NCBI RefSeq assembly: GCF_025564085.1
Contig: NZ_JAMGZJ010000077.1
Location: 434,001 to 498,000 of the forward strand
Reading direction: 5' to 3'
Source of the DNA: Silvania confinis
GTDB taxonomy: Bacteria; Pseudomonadota; Gammaproteobacteria; Enterobacterales; Enterobacteriaceae
DNA length: 64,000 nucleotides
Part shown: positions 1-9,446 of the stretch, piece after piece
Layout of the letters: every line of letters begins with the position of its first letter
How positions within the stretch are numbered: the stretch's first letter is position 1
Translations under genes and position numbers: made by a program
The notes under the pieces: generated by a model
Seen by the model: the letters and a program-made list of their open reading frames with translations, nothing else
The model's database searches: none
Told to the model about the DNA's origin: nothing

Positions 1-830
1 TTGGAGAGGTGCTTCTGGCGGTGATGAATGCGCCACAGAGTGCGCACCAGCCGGGGCAGCGGCACGGGGATTTCCACAAGCGTACCGGATTCCAGCTGCT
101 CGGCAATTACCCGGCGCGACAGGCAACTGATGCCCAGGCCGTGACGCACCGCGTGTTTGATGGCCTCGGAGTTGCCCAGCTCCATCCCCATCTGAAACTG
201 CGGCAGATGCGAGAGCAGCAAATAGTCGACGATCTCGCGGGTGCCGGAACCGCGCTCACGCAAAATCCACGGTGCCTGCGCCAGCTGGTCGAGGGTCACG
301 TCCTGCTGCAATAACGGCGACGCGGGCGAGGCAAAGACCACCAGCTCGTCGTCAAGCCAGGGCTCGGCAATCACGTCGGCGTTATGGCATGGTCCTTCGA
401 TAAGCCCGATGTCGACCCGAAAATCGATCACCGCATTGATCACATCCTGGCTGTTGCCGACGCTCATCTCCAGCGGCAGCGCAGGGAAGTCCCGGCGGTA
501 GCGGGCAATCACTTCCGGCAGGATGTAGTTGCCGATGGTGCTGCTGGCAAAAACGCGGATCGCGCCGTTATCCTCGCGAAACAGCTGTTCTATTTCGACG
601 GTCTGCTCCAGCAGCGCCAGCGCCCGTGGGTAAAGCAAGCGCCCATGTTCGTTGACCACCAGCCGCTTCCCTACCCTGTCAAACAGCTGAACCCCAAGCT
701 GACCTTCGAGGTCAGTCAGGGCAGCACTGACGGCGGACTGCGACAGCGCCAGCATTTGTGAAGCCTGGGTCGTCGAGCCGCTCTTCAGCACCTCAGCGAA
801 CACTTCGAGCTGACGTAACGTAATGTGCAT
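1..830 (-). CDS. yeiE: LysR-family transcriptional regulator YeiE (C-terminus beyond left edge)
   Basis: Reading leftward from ATG at 828-830, the translation opens [20 protein letters not shown] and continues into a typical LysR winged helix-turn-helix ([20 protein letters not shown]), followed by the substrate-binding domain. The frame is open to base 1, so about 276 codons are present and only the last few residues of the usual ~293 are missing. It diverges from yeiH across a 121-bp AT-rich gap, the usual LysR arrangement in which the regulator controls its neighbour. YeiE has been linked in enterobacteria to sulfite and iron responses. The effector cannot be read from the sequence. Confidence 0.93.
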   Translation of the reverse strand, partial: MHITLRQLEVFAEVLKSGSTTQASQMLALSQSAVSAALTDLEGQLGVQLFDRVGKRLVVNEHGRLLYPRALALLEQTVEIEQLFREDNGAIRVFASSTIGNYILPEVIARYRRDFPALPLEMSVGNSQDVINAVIDFRVDIGLIEGPCHNADVIAEPWLDDELVVFASPASPLLQQDVTLDQLAQAPWILRERGSGTREIVDYLLLSHLPQFQMGMELGNSEAIKHAVRHGLGISCLSRRVIAEQLESGTLVEIPVPLPRLVRTLWRIHHRQKHLS

Positions 831-951
831 AGGGTCACCCGGTCCGGCAAGCGCGCTGCTTACCACTTATAGAGATTAATTATAAATATATAATCAATTT
901 TATTTTTAAGCCAGAGCACCGTAACCTTTTAGCCAGATAAAGGAGAAGGTT
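831..951. promoter_or_regulatory. yeiE-yeiH divergent promoter region
   Basis: This 121-bp AT-rich gap separates the divergent starts of yeiE and yeiH. An inverted pair GATTA (874-878) and TAATC (891-895) encloses an A/T core, as expected of a LysR operator. A strong Shine-Dalgarno AAGGAGAAGG lies just before the yeiH ATG. Binding of YeiE here is inferred from the layout. Confidence 0.5.
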
Positions 952-1998
952 ATGACAACACTCACCCTACAGCATCAACATTCAGTGTGGCGTTACATTC
1001 CCGGCCTGGCGCTGAGCGCGCTGGTCACCGGGTTCGCATTATGGGGCGGCAGCATCCCAGCGGTCGCGGAGGCAGGATTCAGCGCCCTGACGCTGGCCAT
1101 CCTGCTGGGGATGGTGGTCGGTAATACGGTCTATCCCCACATTTATAAGCCGTGCGATGGCGGCGTAATTTTTGCTAAACAGCACCTGCTGCGCCTCGGA
1201 ATTATCCTGTACGGTTTTCGCCTGACCTTTGCGCAAATTGCCGACGTCGGGGTTAGCGGGATTGCCATCGACGTATTAACCCTGACCAGCACCTTTTTAC
1301 TGGCCTGTTTTGTCGGACAAAAGGTGTTCGGGCTGGATAAACAGACCAGTTGGCTGATTGGTGCGGGCAGCAGCATCTGCGGCGCGGCGGCGGTGCTGGC
1401 AACGGAACCGGTGGTGAAAGCCGAATCCAGCAAAGTCACCGTGGCGGTGGCGACCGTGGTGATCTTCGGGACACTGGCGATCTTCCTCTACCCGGCGATG
1501 TACCCGCTGGTGGCACACTGGTTTAGCCCGGAAACCTACGGGATTTACATTGGCTCGACGATGCATGAAGTGGCGCAGGTGGTTGCCGCCGGTCACGCCA
1601 TCAGCCCGGAAGCGGAAAATGCAGCGGTGATCGCCAAAATGCTGCGGGTCATGATGCTGGCACCGTTCCTGCTGATTCTGGCCGCGCGGGTAAAACAGCT
1701 GGCACCGGCGGGCAACGGTGAGAAAAGCAAAATCACCATCCCGTGGTTTGCGCTCCTGTTTATCGTGGTGGCGGTGTTCAACTCGTTCCACCTGCTGCCA
1801 AAAGCCGTCGTGGATATGCTGGTGACGCTGGATACCGTCCTGCTGGCAATGGCGATGGCGGCGCTGGGCTTAACCACCCACGTCAGCGCGCTGAAAAAAG
1901 CCGGTGCTAAACCGCTGCTGATGGCCCTGCTACTGTTTGTCTGGCTGATTGTCGGCGGCGGCGCCATTAATCTGGCGGTTCATAGCCTGATGGCATAA
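952..1998 (+). CDS. yeiH: YeiH/PSE family putative sulfate or sulfite exporter
   Basis: A 348-residue polytopic inner-membrane protein with about ten hydrophobic segments. It matches the YeiH family (UPF0324, putative sulfate exporter) in length and in conserved stretches such as [14 protein letters not shown] near residues 137-150 and the [12 protein letters not shown] segment near 203-214. It is transcribed away from the LysR gene yeiE, and such pairs are thought to respond to sulfur oxyanions. The substrate in this organism is not proven by sequence. The start is supported by AAGGAGAAGG 8 bases upstream. The 3' end is followed by a long hairpin that reaches into the nfo ribosome binding site. 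Confidence 0.9.
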   Translation: MTTLTLQHQHSVWRYIPGLALSALVTGFALWGGSIPAVAEAGFSALTLAILLGMVVGNTVYPHIYKPCDGGVIFAKQHLLRLGIILYGFRLTFAQIADVGVSGIAIDVLTLTSTFLLACFVGQKVFGLDKQTSWLIGAGSSICGAAAVLATEPVVKAESSKVTVAVATVVIFGTLAIFLYPAMYPLVAHWFSPETYGIYIGSTMHEVAQVVAAGHAISPEAENAAVIAKMLRVMMLAPFLLILAARVKQLAPAGNGEKSKITIPWFALLFIVVAVFNSFHLLPKAVVDMLVTLDTVLLAMAMAALGLTTHVSALKKAGAKPLLMALLLFVWLIVGGGAINLAVHSLMA

Positions 1999-2012
1999 AT
2001 CCTTTCAACCTT

Positions 2013-2056
2013 CTCCCGTTAACCCGCTATCATAAGCGTTTGCCGGTTAACGGGAG
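2013..2056 (+). terminator. yeiH hairpin that contains the nfo Shine-Dalgarno
   Basis: CTCCCGTTAACC (2013-2024) and GGTTAACGGGAG (2045-2056) form a perfect 12-bp stem, with an inner CGCT/AGCG stem in the loop, followed by TTTT (2057-2060). The right arm ends with GGGAG (2052-2056), the only good ribosome binding site for the nfo ATG at 2063. The same structure could end yeiH transcripts and mask nfo translation on read-through RNA. Confidence 0.7.
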
Positions 2057-2062
2057 TTTTCT

Positions 2063-2920
2063 ATGAAATACGTTGGAGCGCACGTTAGCGCTGCAGGCGG
2101 TCTGGCCAATGCCGCCATTCGTGCCGCCGAAATCGAGGCGACCGCTTTCGCCCTGTTCACCAAAAATCAGCGCCAGTGGCGCGCCGCGCCGTTAACCACC
2201 CAGGTGATTGATGAGTTCAAAGCGGCTTGCGAAAAATACCATTTCGGTCCTGGCCAGATCCTTCCCCATGACAGCTACCTAATTAACCTGGGCCACCCGG
2301 TTCAGGAAGCGCTGGATAAATCCCGCGAGGCGTTTCTCGATGAGATGCAGCGCTGCGAGCAGCTCGGCCTGACGCTGCTGAACTTCCACCCCGGTAGCCA
2401 TCTGAGCCAGATCGACGAAGACGCCTGTCTGGCGCGGATCGCTGAGTCGATCAATATCGTGCTGGCGCAAACTGAAGGCGTGACGGCGGTTATCGAAAAC
2501 ACCGCCGGCCAGGGCAGCAACCTCGGTTTTCGCTTTGAGCATCTGGCGGCGATCATCGATGGCGTGGAAGACAAAACCCGCGTCGGGGTCTGCATTGATA
2601 CCTGCCACGCCTTTGCCGCAGGCTACGATCTGCGTAGCGTTGAGGAATGTGAAAAAACCTTCGCCGAATTCGAGCGAGTAGTCGGCTTTAACTACCTGCG
2701 CGGCATGCACCTCAACGATGCGAAAAGCGCCTTTGGCAGCCGCGTCGACCGTCACCACAGCCTGGGCGAAGGCAATATCGGCCATGATGCGTTCCGCTTT
2801 ATCATGCAGGACCCGCGCTTTGACGGCATCCCGATGGTTCTCGAAACCATTAATCCGGATATCTGGGCCGAAGAGATTGCATGGCTGAAGGCGCAACAGC
2901 ACGCTGAGGCGACCGCATAA
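2063..2920 (+). CDS. nfo: Endonuclease IV (AP endonuclease)
   Basis: A 285-residue AP endonuclease of the TIM-barrel AP2 family. It cleaves 5' to abasic sites and removes 3' blocking groups in base excision repair. Visible family motifs are the N-terminal [17 protein letters not shown] (metal ligand His), VIENTAGQG (metal Glu), [15 protein letters not shown] (Asp and His ligands) and [25 protein letters not shown], so all three metal sites are intact. Length equals the E. coli enzyme. E. coli nfo belongs to the SoxRS regulon, but I did not find a convincing SoxS box. Its Shine-Dalgarno lies inside the preceding hairpin. Confidence 0.97.
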   Translation: MKYVGAHVSAAGGLANAAIRAAEIEATAFALFTKNQRQWRAAPLTTQVIDEFKAACEKYHFGPGQILPHDSYLINLGHPVQEALDKSREAFLDEMQRCEQLGLTLLNFHPGSHLSQIDEDACLARIAESINIVLAQTEGVTAVIENTAGQGSNLGFRFEHLAAIIDGVEDKTRVGVCIDTCHAFAAGYDLRSVEECEKTFAEFERVVGFNYLRGMHLNDAKSAFGSRVDRHHSLGEGNIGHDAFRFIMQDPRFDGIPMVLETINPDIWAEEIAWLKAQQHAEATA

Positions 2921-2961
2921 TGATGAATGAAACGGTAGAATGGGTTTCGCTTTAAGTAAAA

Positions 2962-2989
2962 AAAAGGGCAGAGTCGCCTCTGCCCTTTT
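2962..2989. terminator. Bidirectional terminator between nfo and fruA
   Basis: GGGCAGAG (2966-2973) pairs with CTCTGCCC (2978-2985) around a TCGC loop, flanked by A-runs on the left and T-runs on the right. It can therefore act on both the rightward nfo transcript and the leftward fru operon transcript. Confidence 0.85.
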
Positions 2990-3003
2990 CAGTTGAAATG
3001 TAC

Positions 3004-4695
3004 TTATGCGGTTTTAGCGACAGCCTCGGCTTCCGGGCGCTTCAGCACCGCGTAAGAGAGTCCGGCTACCAGCGTACCGGCGATAATCGCGAACAGGTAA
3101 CCCAGCACCGGGGTGATAGCGCCTGGGATCAACAGCACGAACAGTCCGCCGTGCGGCGCCATCAGTTTTGCGCCAATCGCCATCGAGATAGCACCGGTCA
3201 CCGCGCCACCAGCGATACAGCATGGCAGCACGCGCATCGGGTCACGGGCAGCGAACGGGATTGCCCCTTCGGTGATAAAGCACAGGCCCAGAACCAGCGC
3301 CGCTTTACCGCCTTCCTGCTGCGCTTTGTCGAACTTACGACGAGCAATGATGGTCGCCATACCGAGAGCCAGCGGTGGCACCATACCGGCTGCCATGATG
3401 GCCGCCATCGGGGCGTAGGTCTGGGTACTCAGCAGGCCAACACCAAAGGCGTAAGCCGCTTTGTTCACCGGACCACCCATGTCGGTACACATCATGCCGC
3501 CAAGGATTGCACCCAGCAGAACCGCGTTAGCCGTGCCCATGGTTTGCAGCCAGTGGGTCAGGCCTTCGAGGATGCCCGCAACCGGTTTGCCGATCAGGTA
3601 GATCATGCCCAGACCGACCACCAGACTGGAGAACAGCGGAATGATCAGAATCGGTTTCAGCGCTTCCATACTCTGCGGCAGCTTCAGCTTCGAGCTGATG
3701 AACTTCGCCACATAACCGGCAAGGAAGCCCGCAATGATACCGCCGATAAAGCCCGAACCGGTGCTTACCGCCAGCATCCCGCCAATCAGACCCGGCGTCA
3801 GGCCCGGACGATCCGCGATGGAGAACGCAATATAACCAGCCAACACCGGCACCATCAGCGCGAATGCTGAACCGCCGCCAATCTGCATCAGTGCCGCAGC
3901 AAGCGTGCCCTGCTCTTTAAAGGCTTCGATACCAAAGGCGAACGACAGCGCGATACACAGACCACCAGCAACCACCATCGGCAGCATGTAGGAGACGCCC
4001 GTCAGCAGGTGACGATAGGCGCCCGCCGACTCTTTTTTGCCTTCGCTGGCAGAAGATGCCGTGTTGCCCGCAGGCTGATACAGCTTTGCTTCTGCCTGAG
4101 CTTTATCCAGCTCCTGGGCCGTTTTCTTCAGCGCCAGGCCGGTAGAGGTGCGGTACATCGGCTTACCGGCGAACTTCGCCAGATCCACTTCAATGTCTGC
4201 CGCGACGATCACCAGATCGGCTGCAGCCACTTCTTCCGGGGTGATGGCATTGCCTGCCCCCACCGAACCGCGCGTCTCGACTTTTACCCACCAGCCGCGT
4301 TTTTTGGCTTCGGTTTCAATGGCTTCAGCCGCCATAAAGGTATGCGCTACGCCCGTTGGGCACGCGGTGATCGCCACCACGCGTTTTGGACCACTGGCCA
4401 CTGCCGGAGCCGTTGCTGCAACTGGTGCGCTGTACACCGCTGCATGGCCTTTGGCTTCGCTCAGGAACAGTTCCGGGTGTGCCACGGCGCGATTGATATC
4501 GCCCAGCCACACTTTTTTGCCGTTCAGCGCGCTGTCAGCCGGGATCTTATCCGCCAGAACGATAACCAGTTCGGCATCGCCCGGGTTGTCGATGAAATCA
4601 AGATGTGCTTTATGTCCTGCCGAACTCAGCAACGTTTTCGCCATATAGGCGCGAGCCTGTCCGAGGGCAGAGTCAATAATCAGCAGCGTTTTCAT
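3004..4695 (-). CDS. fruA: PTS fructose transporter subunit IIB'BC
   Basis: A 563-residue fructose-specific permease that imports fructose and phosphorylates it to fructose 1-phosphate. An N-terminal degenerate IIB' domain is followed by a true IIB domain with the phosphorylatable cysteine in VVAITACPTGVAHTF (near residue 112), a linker rich in Ala, Ser and Glu, and a polytopic IIC domain (about residues 225-563). It is the last gene of fruBKA, 16 bases after fruK. Length and layout match E. coli FruA. Confidence 0.97.
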   Translation of the reverse strand: MKTLLIIDSALGQARAYMAKTLLSSAGHKAHLDFIDNPGDAELVIVLADKIPADSALNGKKVWLGDINRAVAHPELFLSEAKGHAAVYSAPVAATAPAVASGPKRVVAITACPTGVAHTFMAAEAIETEAKKRGWWVKVETRGSVGAGNAITPEEVAAADLVIVAADIEVDLAKFAGKPMYRTSTGLALKKTAQELDKAQAEAKLYQPAGNTASSASEGKKESAGAYRHLLTGVSYMLPMVVAGGLCIALSFAFGIEAFKEQGTLAAALMQIGGGSAFALMVPVLAGYIAFSIADRPGLTPGLIGGMLAVSTGSGFIGGIIAGFLAGYVAKFISSKLKLPQSMEALKPILIIPLFSSLVVGLGMIYLIGKPVAGILEGLTHWLQTMGTANAVLLGAILGGMMCTDMGGPVNKAAYAFGVGLLSTQTYAPMAAIMAAGMVPPLALGMATIIARRKFDKAQQEGGKAALVLGLCFITEGAIPFAARDPMRVLPCCIAGGAVTGAISMAIGAKLMAPHGGLFVLLIPGAITPVLGYLFAIIAGTLVAGLSYAVLKRPEAEAVAKTA

Positions 4696-4711
4696 TATGC
4701 CTCTCCTGCTG

Positions 4712-5650
4712 TTAGTTAAAGGGTTTCAAGTCAACGCGCGCCATCATCGCGGCTAACTGGGTACGATCGGTAATCCCGACATTGCTCTGGCTAACGGCCA
4801 GGGCAGCAACGGCGGTGGCAAGACGTAAAGTATGTTCACTGGATTCGCGCATCAGCAGACCATAAATCAGCCCGCCAACCATCGAATCCCCTGCGCCAAC
4901 GGTGCTAACCACTTCCACCGACGGCGGCTTGGCGATCCATTCGCCAGACGCGTTAACCCACAACGCACCTTCTGCACCCAGCGAAATCACCACGTGAGCG
5001 ATACCCTGCTCGCGCAACGCATGGGCTGCTTCAATCACATCCTTTAATTCTGGCAGCTTACGGCCAGCCCAGATCTCAAGTTCGCGACGATTCGGTTTCA
5101 CCAGCCACGGCGCGGCTTTCAGACCGGCCACCAGCGCATCGCGGCTGCTGTCAAAAATGATGCAAGGACACTGGCTGCGCAGGCGCGTCATCCAGTCGGT
5201 AAAGGCTTCAGGACTAACGCCGGACGGCAGGCTGCCGCTGACGCATACCATGTCGAACTGACCCAGCCAGCTCAGGGAGTCAGTCACAAAACGCTCCCAG
5301 TCGGACGGGGTGACTTCAAAGCCGGAGAAGTTCAGGTCGGTCACTTCGCCGTCTTTTTCGGTCATTTTCACGTTGATGCGGGTACGGCCCTGCACAACCT
5401 GAAAACGGTTGGCGATCCCCAGCTCGCTAAACAGCTGCTGGAAACCATCCTGATTATCTTTACCGAGGAAGCCGCCTACCGTGACGTCGATACCGAGATC
5501 TTTGAGCACTTTCGCGACGTTAATCCCTTTACCTGCAGCATGCAGGCCGGTGGTCCGCACGAGGTTGACTTCGCCGCGCTCAATTTCCGGGCAAAAGCCC
5601 ACCAGATCGTAAGCCGGGTTTAGCGTAATAGTCGCAACACGTCTGCTCAT
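4712..5650 (-). CDS. fruK: 1-phosphofructokinase
   Basis: A 312-residue PfkB/ribokinase-family sugar kinase that phosphorylates fructose 1-phosphate to fructose 1,6-bisphosphate. The substrate-binding GKGINVAKVLKDLG and the C-terminal signature VVSTVGAGDSMVGG, which carries the catalytic Asp, are both present. Its start codon shares one base with the fruB stop, indicating translational coupling. It belongs to the Cra-controlled fruBKA operon, and its substrate fructose 1-phosphate is the Cra inducer. Confidence 0.97.
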   Translation of the reverse strand: MSRRVATITLNPAYDLVGFCPEIERGEVNLVRTTGLHAAGKGINVAKVLKDLGIDVTVGGFLGKDNQDGFQQLFSELGIANRFQVVQGRTRINVKMTEKDGEVTDLNFSGFEVTPSDWERFVTDSLSWLGQFDMVCVSGSLPSGVSPEAFTDWMTRLRSQCPCIIFDSSRDALVAGLKAAPWLVKPNRRELEIWAGRKLPELKDVIEAAHALREQGIAHVVISLGAEGALWVNASGEWIAKPPSVEVVSTVGAGDSMVGGLIYGLLMRESSEHTLRLATAVAALAVSQSNVGITDRTQLAAMMARVDLKPFN

Positions 5651-6780
5651 TATGCGCCCTCCCCCAGACCTGCCGCGATGGCATCGCCAATCGCTTGCAG
5701 CGCCTGTTCAGCATCGGCACCTTGCGCGGTGAAGCGCAGGCGATGGCCTTTTTTAACGCCCAGCGCGACGACTTTCATCAGGCTGCGGCCGTTAGCCGGT
5801 TTCCCGCTGCCGTCGAGGTTGGTGACGGTCACGTCGCTGCTAAATTGCTTGATGGTATTCACCAGCATGGTGCCCGGACGGGCGTGCAGGCCGTGCTCGT
5901 TACGCACCACAAACTCAGCGCTCAGCACATCGTCTAACGAAACATCGTCGCTGGTCAGCAGCGCCAGCAGGGTAGCGGCATCAGCGTTCAGCAGTTTTTC
6001 AGCTTTATTGTTCAGCAGCAGGTCGCTCAGGCGCTTGAGCACCTCAACCGGCTGTTCATCGGCCATGGCGACAGTGACCAGCAGCGCGGTTTTTTCGCCT
6101 GCGGTGTCAAAAGCGGTGGCCGCGCGGCTGACCGCGATGGCGCTCTGCAGGTTGCCCTGCGCGCAGTCGTTCAGCCAGATGCCCTGACCGAGGTTCAGCG
6201 GCATGTCGTTAATGGCGTGAGCCACGAAGGCGGTATCTACCGCACCCGCTTCTTTCAGGCGACCGGCGTTGAGCGCCTGCAGGGTCACCAGATCGGAGGC
6301 GGCCACGTCCAGCGTCAGCGTCGCGTTATCCAGCTTCAGCGCCTCGCTCTGCTTTTCGCCCATCAGCAACGCACGCAGCTCTTCAGCGGTGGTGGCGGAT
6401 TTAAGCTGTTCAGCCACCGCGTCGTCGCTCAGGACGTGCGTCAGCTGACGCAGCAGGCCCAGGTGTTCGTCGCTGCTGGCGGCAATGCCGATCGCGACAT
6501 AGGCGACCTGGCCTTCACCCCACAGGACACCCTGCGGAAACTGATAGACCTGAACGCCGGTTTTCAGCACCTGATCGCGGGTATCGGTGGTGCCATGCGG
6601 AATGGCGATGCCATTGCCGAGAAATGTTGAGGTTTGCAGCTCGCGCGCCAGCATGCCGTCAACGTAACCGTCGGCGACGTTGCCTGCCTGCACCAGCGCG
6701 GCGGCCACCTGACGGATGGCCTCTTCTTTCGTTCCGGCCTGTTCGCCCGGATGGATGTCCTGCACGGATAACTGGAACAT
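5650..6780 (-). CDS. fruB: Fructose PTS diphosphoryl transfer protein (IIA-FPr)
   Basis: A 376-residue fusion that passes phosphate from Enzyme I to FruA. The N-terminal IIA domain carries its active histidine in [13 protein letters not shown] (near residue 62). A central domain of unclear function follows, and the C-terminal HPr-like (FPr) domain has its active histidine in [10 protein letters not shown] (near residue 299). It is the first gene of fruBKA, with GGAG before the ATG and two Cra operators upstream. Length equals the E. coli protein. Confidence 0.97.
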   Translation of the reverse strand: MFQLSVQDIHPGEQAGTKEEAIRQVAAALVQAGNVADGYVDGMLARELQTSTFLGNGIAIPHGTTDTRDQVLKTGVQVYQFPQGVLWGEGQVAYVAIGIAASSDEHLGLLRQLTHVLSDDAVAEQLKSATTAEELRALLMGEKQSEALKLDNATLTLDVAASDLVTLQALNAGRLKEAGAVDTAFVAHAINDMPLNLGQGIWLNDCAQGNLQSAIAVSRAATAFDTAGEKTALLVTVAMADEQPVEVLKRLSDLLLNNKAEKLLNADAATLLALLTSDDVSLDDVLSAEFVVRNEHGLHARPGTMLVNTIKQFSSDVTVTNLDGSGKPANGRSLMKVVALGVKKGHRLRFTAQGADAEQALQAIGDAIAAGLGEGA

Positions 6781-6802
6781 GGTTCTCCACTCCTGCTGAA
6801 AT

Positions 6803-6814
6803 TGAATCGTTTCA
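6803..6814 (-). promoter_or_regulatory. Cra (FruR) operator, proximal
   Basis: TGAATCGTTTCA lies 23 bases upstream of the fruB start and differs from the palindromic Cra consensus TGAAACGTTTCA at one position. E. coli fruB also has paired Cra sites. Confidence 0.8.
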
Positions 6815-6870
6815 GCTCACATGAAAAAAAATACGCTATTCCGGTGTGGCTGATTGATACCCGATAGCGC

Positions 6871-6882
6871 TGAAACGTTTCA
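6871..6882 (-). promoter_or_regulatory. Cra (FruR) operator, distal
   Basis: TGAAACGTTTCA is a perfect palindromic Cra site, 68 bp (centre to centre) from the proximal one. Repression is expected to be relieved by fructose 1-phosphate, the operon's own intermediate. Confidence 0.87.
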
Positions 6883-7150
6883 AGAAGTCTTGCTCTTTCT
6901 ACAAAACCTTGCAAGTAAAGTTACAATTCAGCATGCAGAAGTTAGATATGCAGCACATTTTCGTTGCAGGCCATTCACTTTCGCGTAGCGAATTTGCTTT
7001 TTACCGCTGCGTTTCAGCAACTTCAGCAACAGTAATTTTTAATCTGAAATGGGATTTTGATTTATTGTGGGGGAATTGATCCGGGCACCTGTTCATTTTC
7101 TGACAAGCGGCGTAAACTCCGCGTCTCTTCACTATCACTGATACAGAAAC

Positions 7151-8332
7151 ATGCACACAACCCCCGCGGCTGCCTCTCCCAAATCATTTGATTTGACCTC
7201 ATCGGCGTTTTTGATTGTTGCCTTTCTCACCGGTATCGCCGGTGCGTTACAGACCCCAACGCTGAGCCTGTTCCTGACTAACGAGGTCCATGCCCGTCCG
7301 GCAATGGTTGGCTTCTTTTTTACCGGCAGCGCGATTATCGGCATTCTCGTCAGCCAGTTTCTGGCGGGGCGTTCGGACAGAAAAGGCGATCGTAAATCGC
7401 TGATTGTCTTTTGCTGCCTGCTGGGCGTGTTTGCCTGCCTGCTGTTCGCCTGGAACCGTAACTATTTTGTGCTGCTGTTTGTCGGGGTGTTTCTCAGCAG
7501 CTTTGGTTCGACCGCCAACCCGCAGATGTTTGCCCTGGCCCGGGAACATGCCGACCACACCGGTCGCGAGGCGGTGATGTTCAGCTCGATCCTGCGTGCG
7601 CAGGTGTCGCTGGCGTGGGTCATCGGCCCGCCGCTGGCCTATGCGCTGGCGATGGGGTTTGGCTTTGCGGTGATGTACATCAGCGCAGCGGTGGCGTTTG
7701 TGGTTTGCGGGGTGATGGTGTGGTTCTTCCTGCCGTCGATGCGCAAAGAGCCGAAGCTGGCGACCGGCGTGCTCGAGTCTCCGCGCCGCAACCGACGCGA
7801 TGCGCTGCTGCTGTTTACGGTTTGCACCTTAATGTGGGGCACCAACAGCCTGTACATCATTAATATGCCGCTGTTCATTATTAATGAACTGCACCTGTCA
7901 GAAAAACTGGCGGGGGTGATGATGGGTACCGCAGCCGGGCTGGAGATCCCGACCATGCTGATTGCGGGCTATTATGCTAAACGCTTCGGCAAGCGCTTCC
8001 TGATGCGCATCGCTGCCGTCGCGGGCCTGCTGTTCTACGCAGGAATGCTGACCGCCCACTCGCCGGTAGTGCTGCTGGGGTTACAACTGCTGAATGCCAT
8101 CTATATTGGGATTCTCGCCGGGATCGGCATGCTCTACTTCCAGGATTTGATGCCAGGCCAGGCGGGTGCGGCCACCACCTTGTACACTAATACCACCCGC
8201 GTGGGCTGGATTATCGCCGGATCGGTGGCCGGAGTAGTGGCTGAGTTCTGGAGCTATCACGCCGTGTTCTGGATTGCGCTGGGGATGTGCATCCTTACTA
8301 CGCTCTGCCTGACGCGTATTAAGGATATTTAA
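7151..8332 (+). CDS. setB: Sugar efflux transporter SetB (MFS)
   Basis: A 393-residue twelve-helix major facilitator of the SET family, which exports glucose, lactose and related sugars in E. coli. The MFS loop 2-3 motif is recognisable as [11 protein letters not shown] near residues 73-83. The ATG at 7151 fits the length of E. coli SetB. It diverges from fruBKA and its last four bases overlap the end of the convergent yeiW. The natural substrate here is inferred only from the family. Confidence 0.93.
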   Translation: MHTTPAAASPKSFDLTSSAFLIVAFLTGIAGALQTPTLSLFLTNEVHARPAMVGFFFTGSAIIGILVSQFLAGRSDRKGDRKSLIVFCCLLGVFACLLFAWNRNYFVLLFVGVFLSSFGSTANPQMFALAREHADHTGREAVMFSSILRAQVSLAWVIGPPLAYALAMGFGFAVMYISAAVAFVVCGVMVWFFLPSMRKEPKLATGVLESPRRNRRDALLLFTVCTLMWGTNSLYIINMPLFIINELHLSEKLAGVMMGTAAGLEIPTMLIAGYYAKRFGKRFLMRIAAVAGLLFYAGMLTAHSPVVLLGLQLLNAIYIGILAGIGMLYFQDLMPGQAGAATTLYTNTTRVGWIIAGSVAGVVAEFWSYHAVFWIALGMCILTTLCLTRIKDI

Positions 8333-8583
8333 GGCGCGGTGAGCGCTTCGAGATCCAGCAGCCAGGTCATGGCCTGAGTACGCGAGGTGCCGCACATTTC
8401 CCACGCTGGCTGTAGCCCTGCGCAGACTTTCGGGCGCGAGCTCGAGCCGAATATTTTGCAGCGCTGCTGCGCATCGAGTTGCACGCAGGGGGTATTGGCA
8501 GGCTTGCCATCAGGCATCCCGGGAATGGGGCTCGAAATGGACGGTGCGGTGCAGCAGGCTCCGCAGTCTGGACGACAATCCAT
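8329..8583 (-). CDS. yeiW: Small cysteine-cluster protein YeiW (YkgJ-like)
   Basis: An 84-residue protein opening [11 protein letters not shown], a C-x3-C-x2-CC arrangement typical of the YkgJ/UPF0153 cysteine-cluster family. Further cysteines follow in TPCVQ, RCKIF, VCAGL and MCGTS. Eight or more cysteines suggest a bound zinc ion or Fe-S cluster, but no activity is established. It faces setB and overlaps its end by four bases. Length matches E. coli YeiW. Confidence 0.88.
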   Translation of the reverse strand: MDCRPDCGACCTAPSISSPIPGMPDGKPANTPCVQLDAQQRCKIFGSSSRPKVCAGLQPAWEMCGTSRTQAMTWLLDLEALTAP

Positions 8584-8747
8584 ATACGCTCTCCGGGTTA
8601 ACTGAAACCCGCATCAGCGGGGGTGTCGCGCACAGTAACACCTTTTATATATTGATAGCAAAAGCCGCGAATTCCGCTTGCCTGAAATGCTGCGCGCGAG
8701 TACTTTGACGCGATATTTTTGACCTTCCCGTTAACAGGATTAAAGCA

Positions 8748-9320
8748 ATGCCAAGAGCGAACGAAATTAAGAAAGGTATGGTGCTGAACTACAACAACAA
8801 GCTGCTGATTGTGAAAGACATCGACATTCAGGCACCCAGCGCCCGTGGTGCCGCAACGCTGTACAAAATGCGTTTTGCCGATGTCCGCACCGGCCTGAAA
8901 GTTGAAGAACGTTTTAAAGGCGACGATATCGTGGATACCGTTACCCTGACCCGTCGCTATGTTGATTTCTCCTATGTTGACGGCAACGAATACGTCTTTA
9001 TGGATAAAGAAGACTACACCCCGTTCATCTTCACCAAAGATCAGATTGAAGAAGAGCTGCTGTTCATCCCAGAAGGCGGGATGCCGGATATGCAGGTTCT
9101 GACGTGGGACGGCGTGCTGCTGGCGCTGGAACTGCCGCAGACGGTTGATCTGGAAATCGTGGATACAGCACCGGGCATCAAAGGCGCGTCTGCCAGTGCA
9201 CGTAACAAACCTGCGACCCTGACCACCGGTCTGGTTGTGCAGGTACCGGAATATCTCTCCGCTGGCGAGAAAATCCGCATCCATATCGAAGAAAAACGCT
9301 ATATGGGTCGTGCTGACTGA
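8748..9320 (+). CDS. efpL: Elongation factor P-like protein EfpL (YeiP)
   Basis: A 190-residue paralogue of elongation factor P with the three-domain EF-P fold. The loop that reaches the peptidyl-transferase centre reads SARGAAT with Arg33 at its tip, in place of the lysine that EpmA modifies in E. coli EF-P. This marks it as the EfpL subfamily, which helps ribosomes through difficult proline-containing motifs. The C-terminus [17 protein letters not shown] is near identical to E. coli. It is a single-gene unit ended by a strong terminator inside a REP pair. Confidence 0.95.
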   Translation: MPRANEIKKGMVLNYNNKLLIVKDIDIQAPSARGAATLYKMRFADVRTGLKVEERFKGDDIVDTVTLTRRYVDFSYVDGNEYVFMDKEDYTPFIFTKDQIEEELLFIPEGGMPDMQVLTWDGVLLALELPQTVDLEIVDTAPGIKGASASARNKPATLTTGLVVQVPEYLSAGEKIRIHIEEKRYMGRAD

Positions 9321-9335
9321 TCGTGCGCTGTTTGT

Positions 9336-9440
9336 GCCGGGTGGCGGCTTCGCCTTACCCGGCCTACAAAAACAGGCATAAAAAAACCGGCTCATTGGCC
9401 GGTTTTTTTGTAGGCCCGGTAAGCGCAGCGCCACCGGGCA
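9336..9440. repeat. REP/BIME repeat pair flanking the efpL terminator
   Basis: Two inverted palindromic units, GCCGGGTGGCGGC...ACCCGGC (9336-9367) and its mirror GGCCCGGTAAGCGCAGCG...CCGGGCA (9410-9440), have the form of enterobacterial REP sequences. They sit on each side of a rho-independent terminator, between efpL and the convergent uxuA. Confidence 0.85.
9381..9408. terminator. efpL / uxuA bidirectional terminator
   Basis: AAAAAACCGGC (9381-9391) pairs with GCCGGTTTTTT (9398-9408) around a TCATTG loop, giving a strong stem with a U-tract in both directions. Confidence 0.88.
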
Positions 9441-9446
9441 AGGTCA

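Larger units (their letters stand above)
6781..7150. other. fruB-setB divergent intergenic region
   Basis: This 370-bp gap holds the fruB leader with its two Cra operators on the left and the setB promoter region on the right. Between about 6915 and 7130 I see AT-rich sequence and no convincing gene or sRNA terminator. Confidence 0.6.

Noticed and set aside
1..761. Several + strand frames at the left edge
   Set aside because: They lie opposite yeiE, whose LysR helix-turn-helix and frame on the minus strand are clear.
2998..3870. A 290-codon + strand frame opposite fruA
   Set aside because: It is rich in Gln, His and Arg, the pattern of a reversed membrane-protein gene, and covers the conserved IIC domain of FruA.
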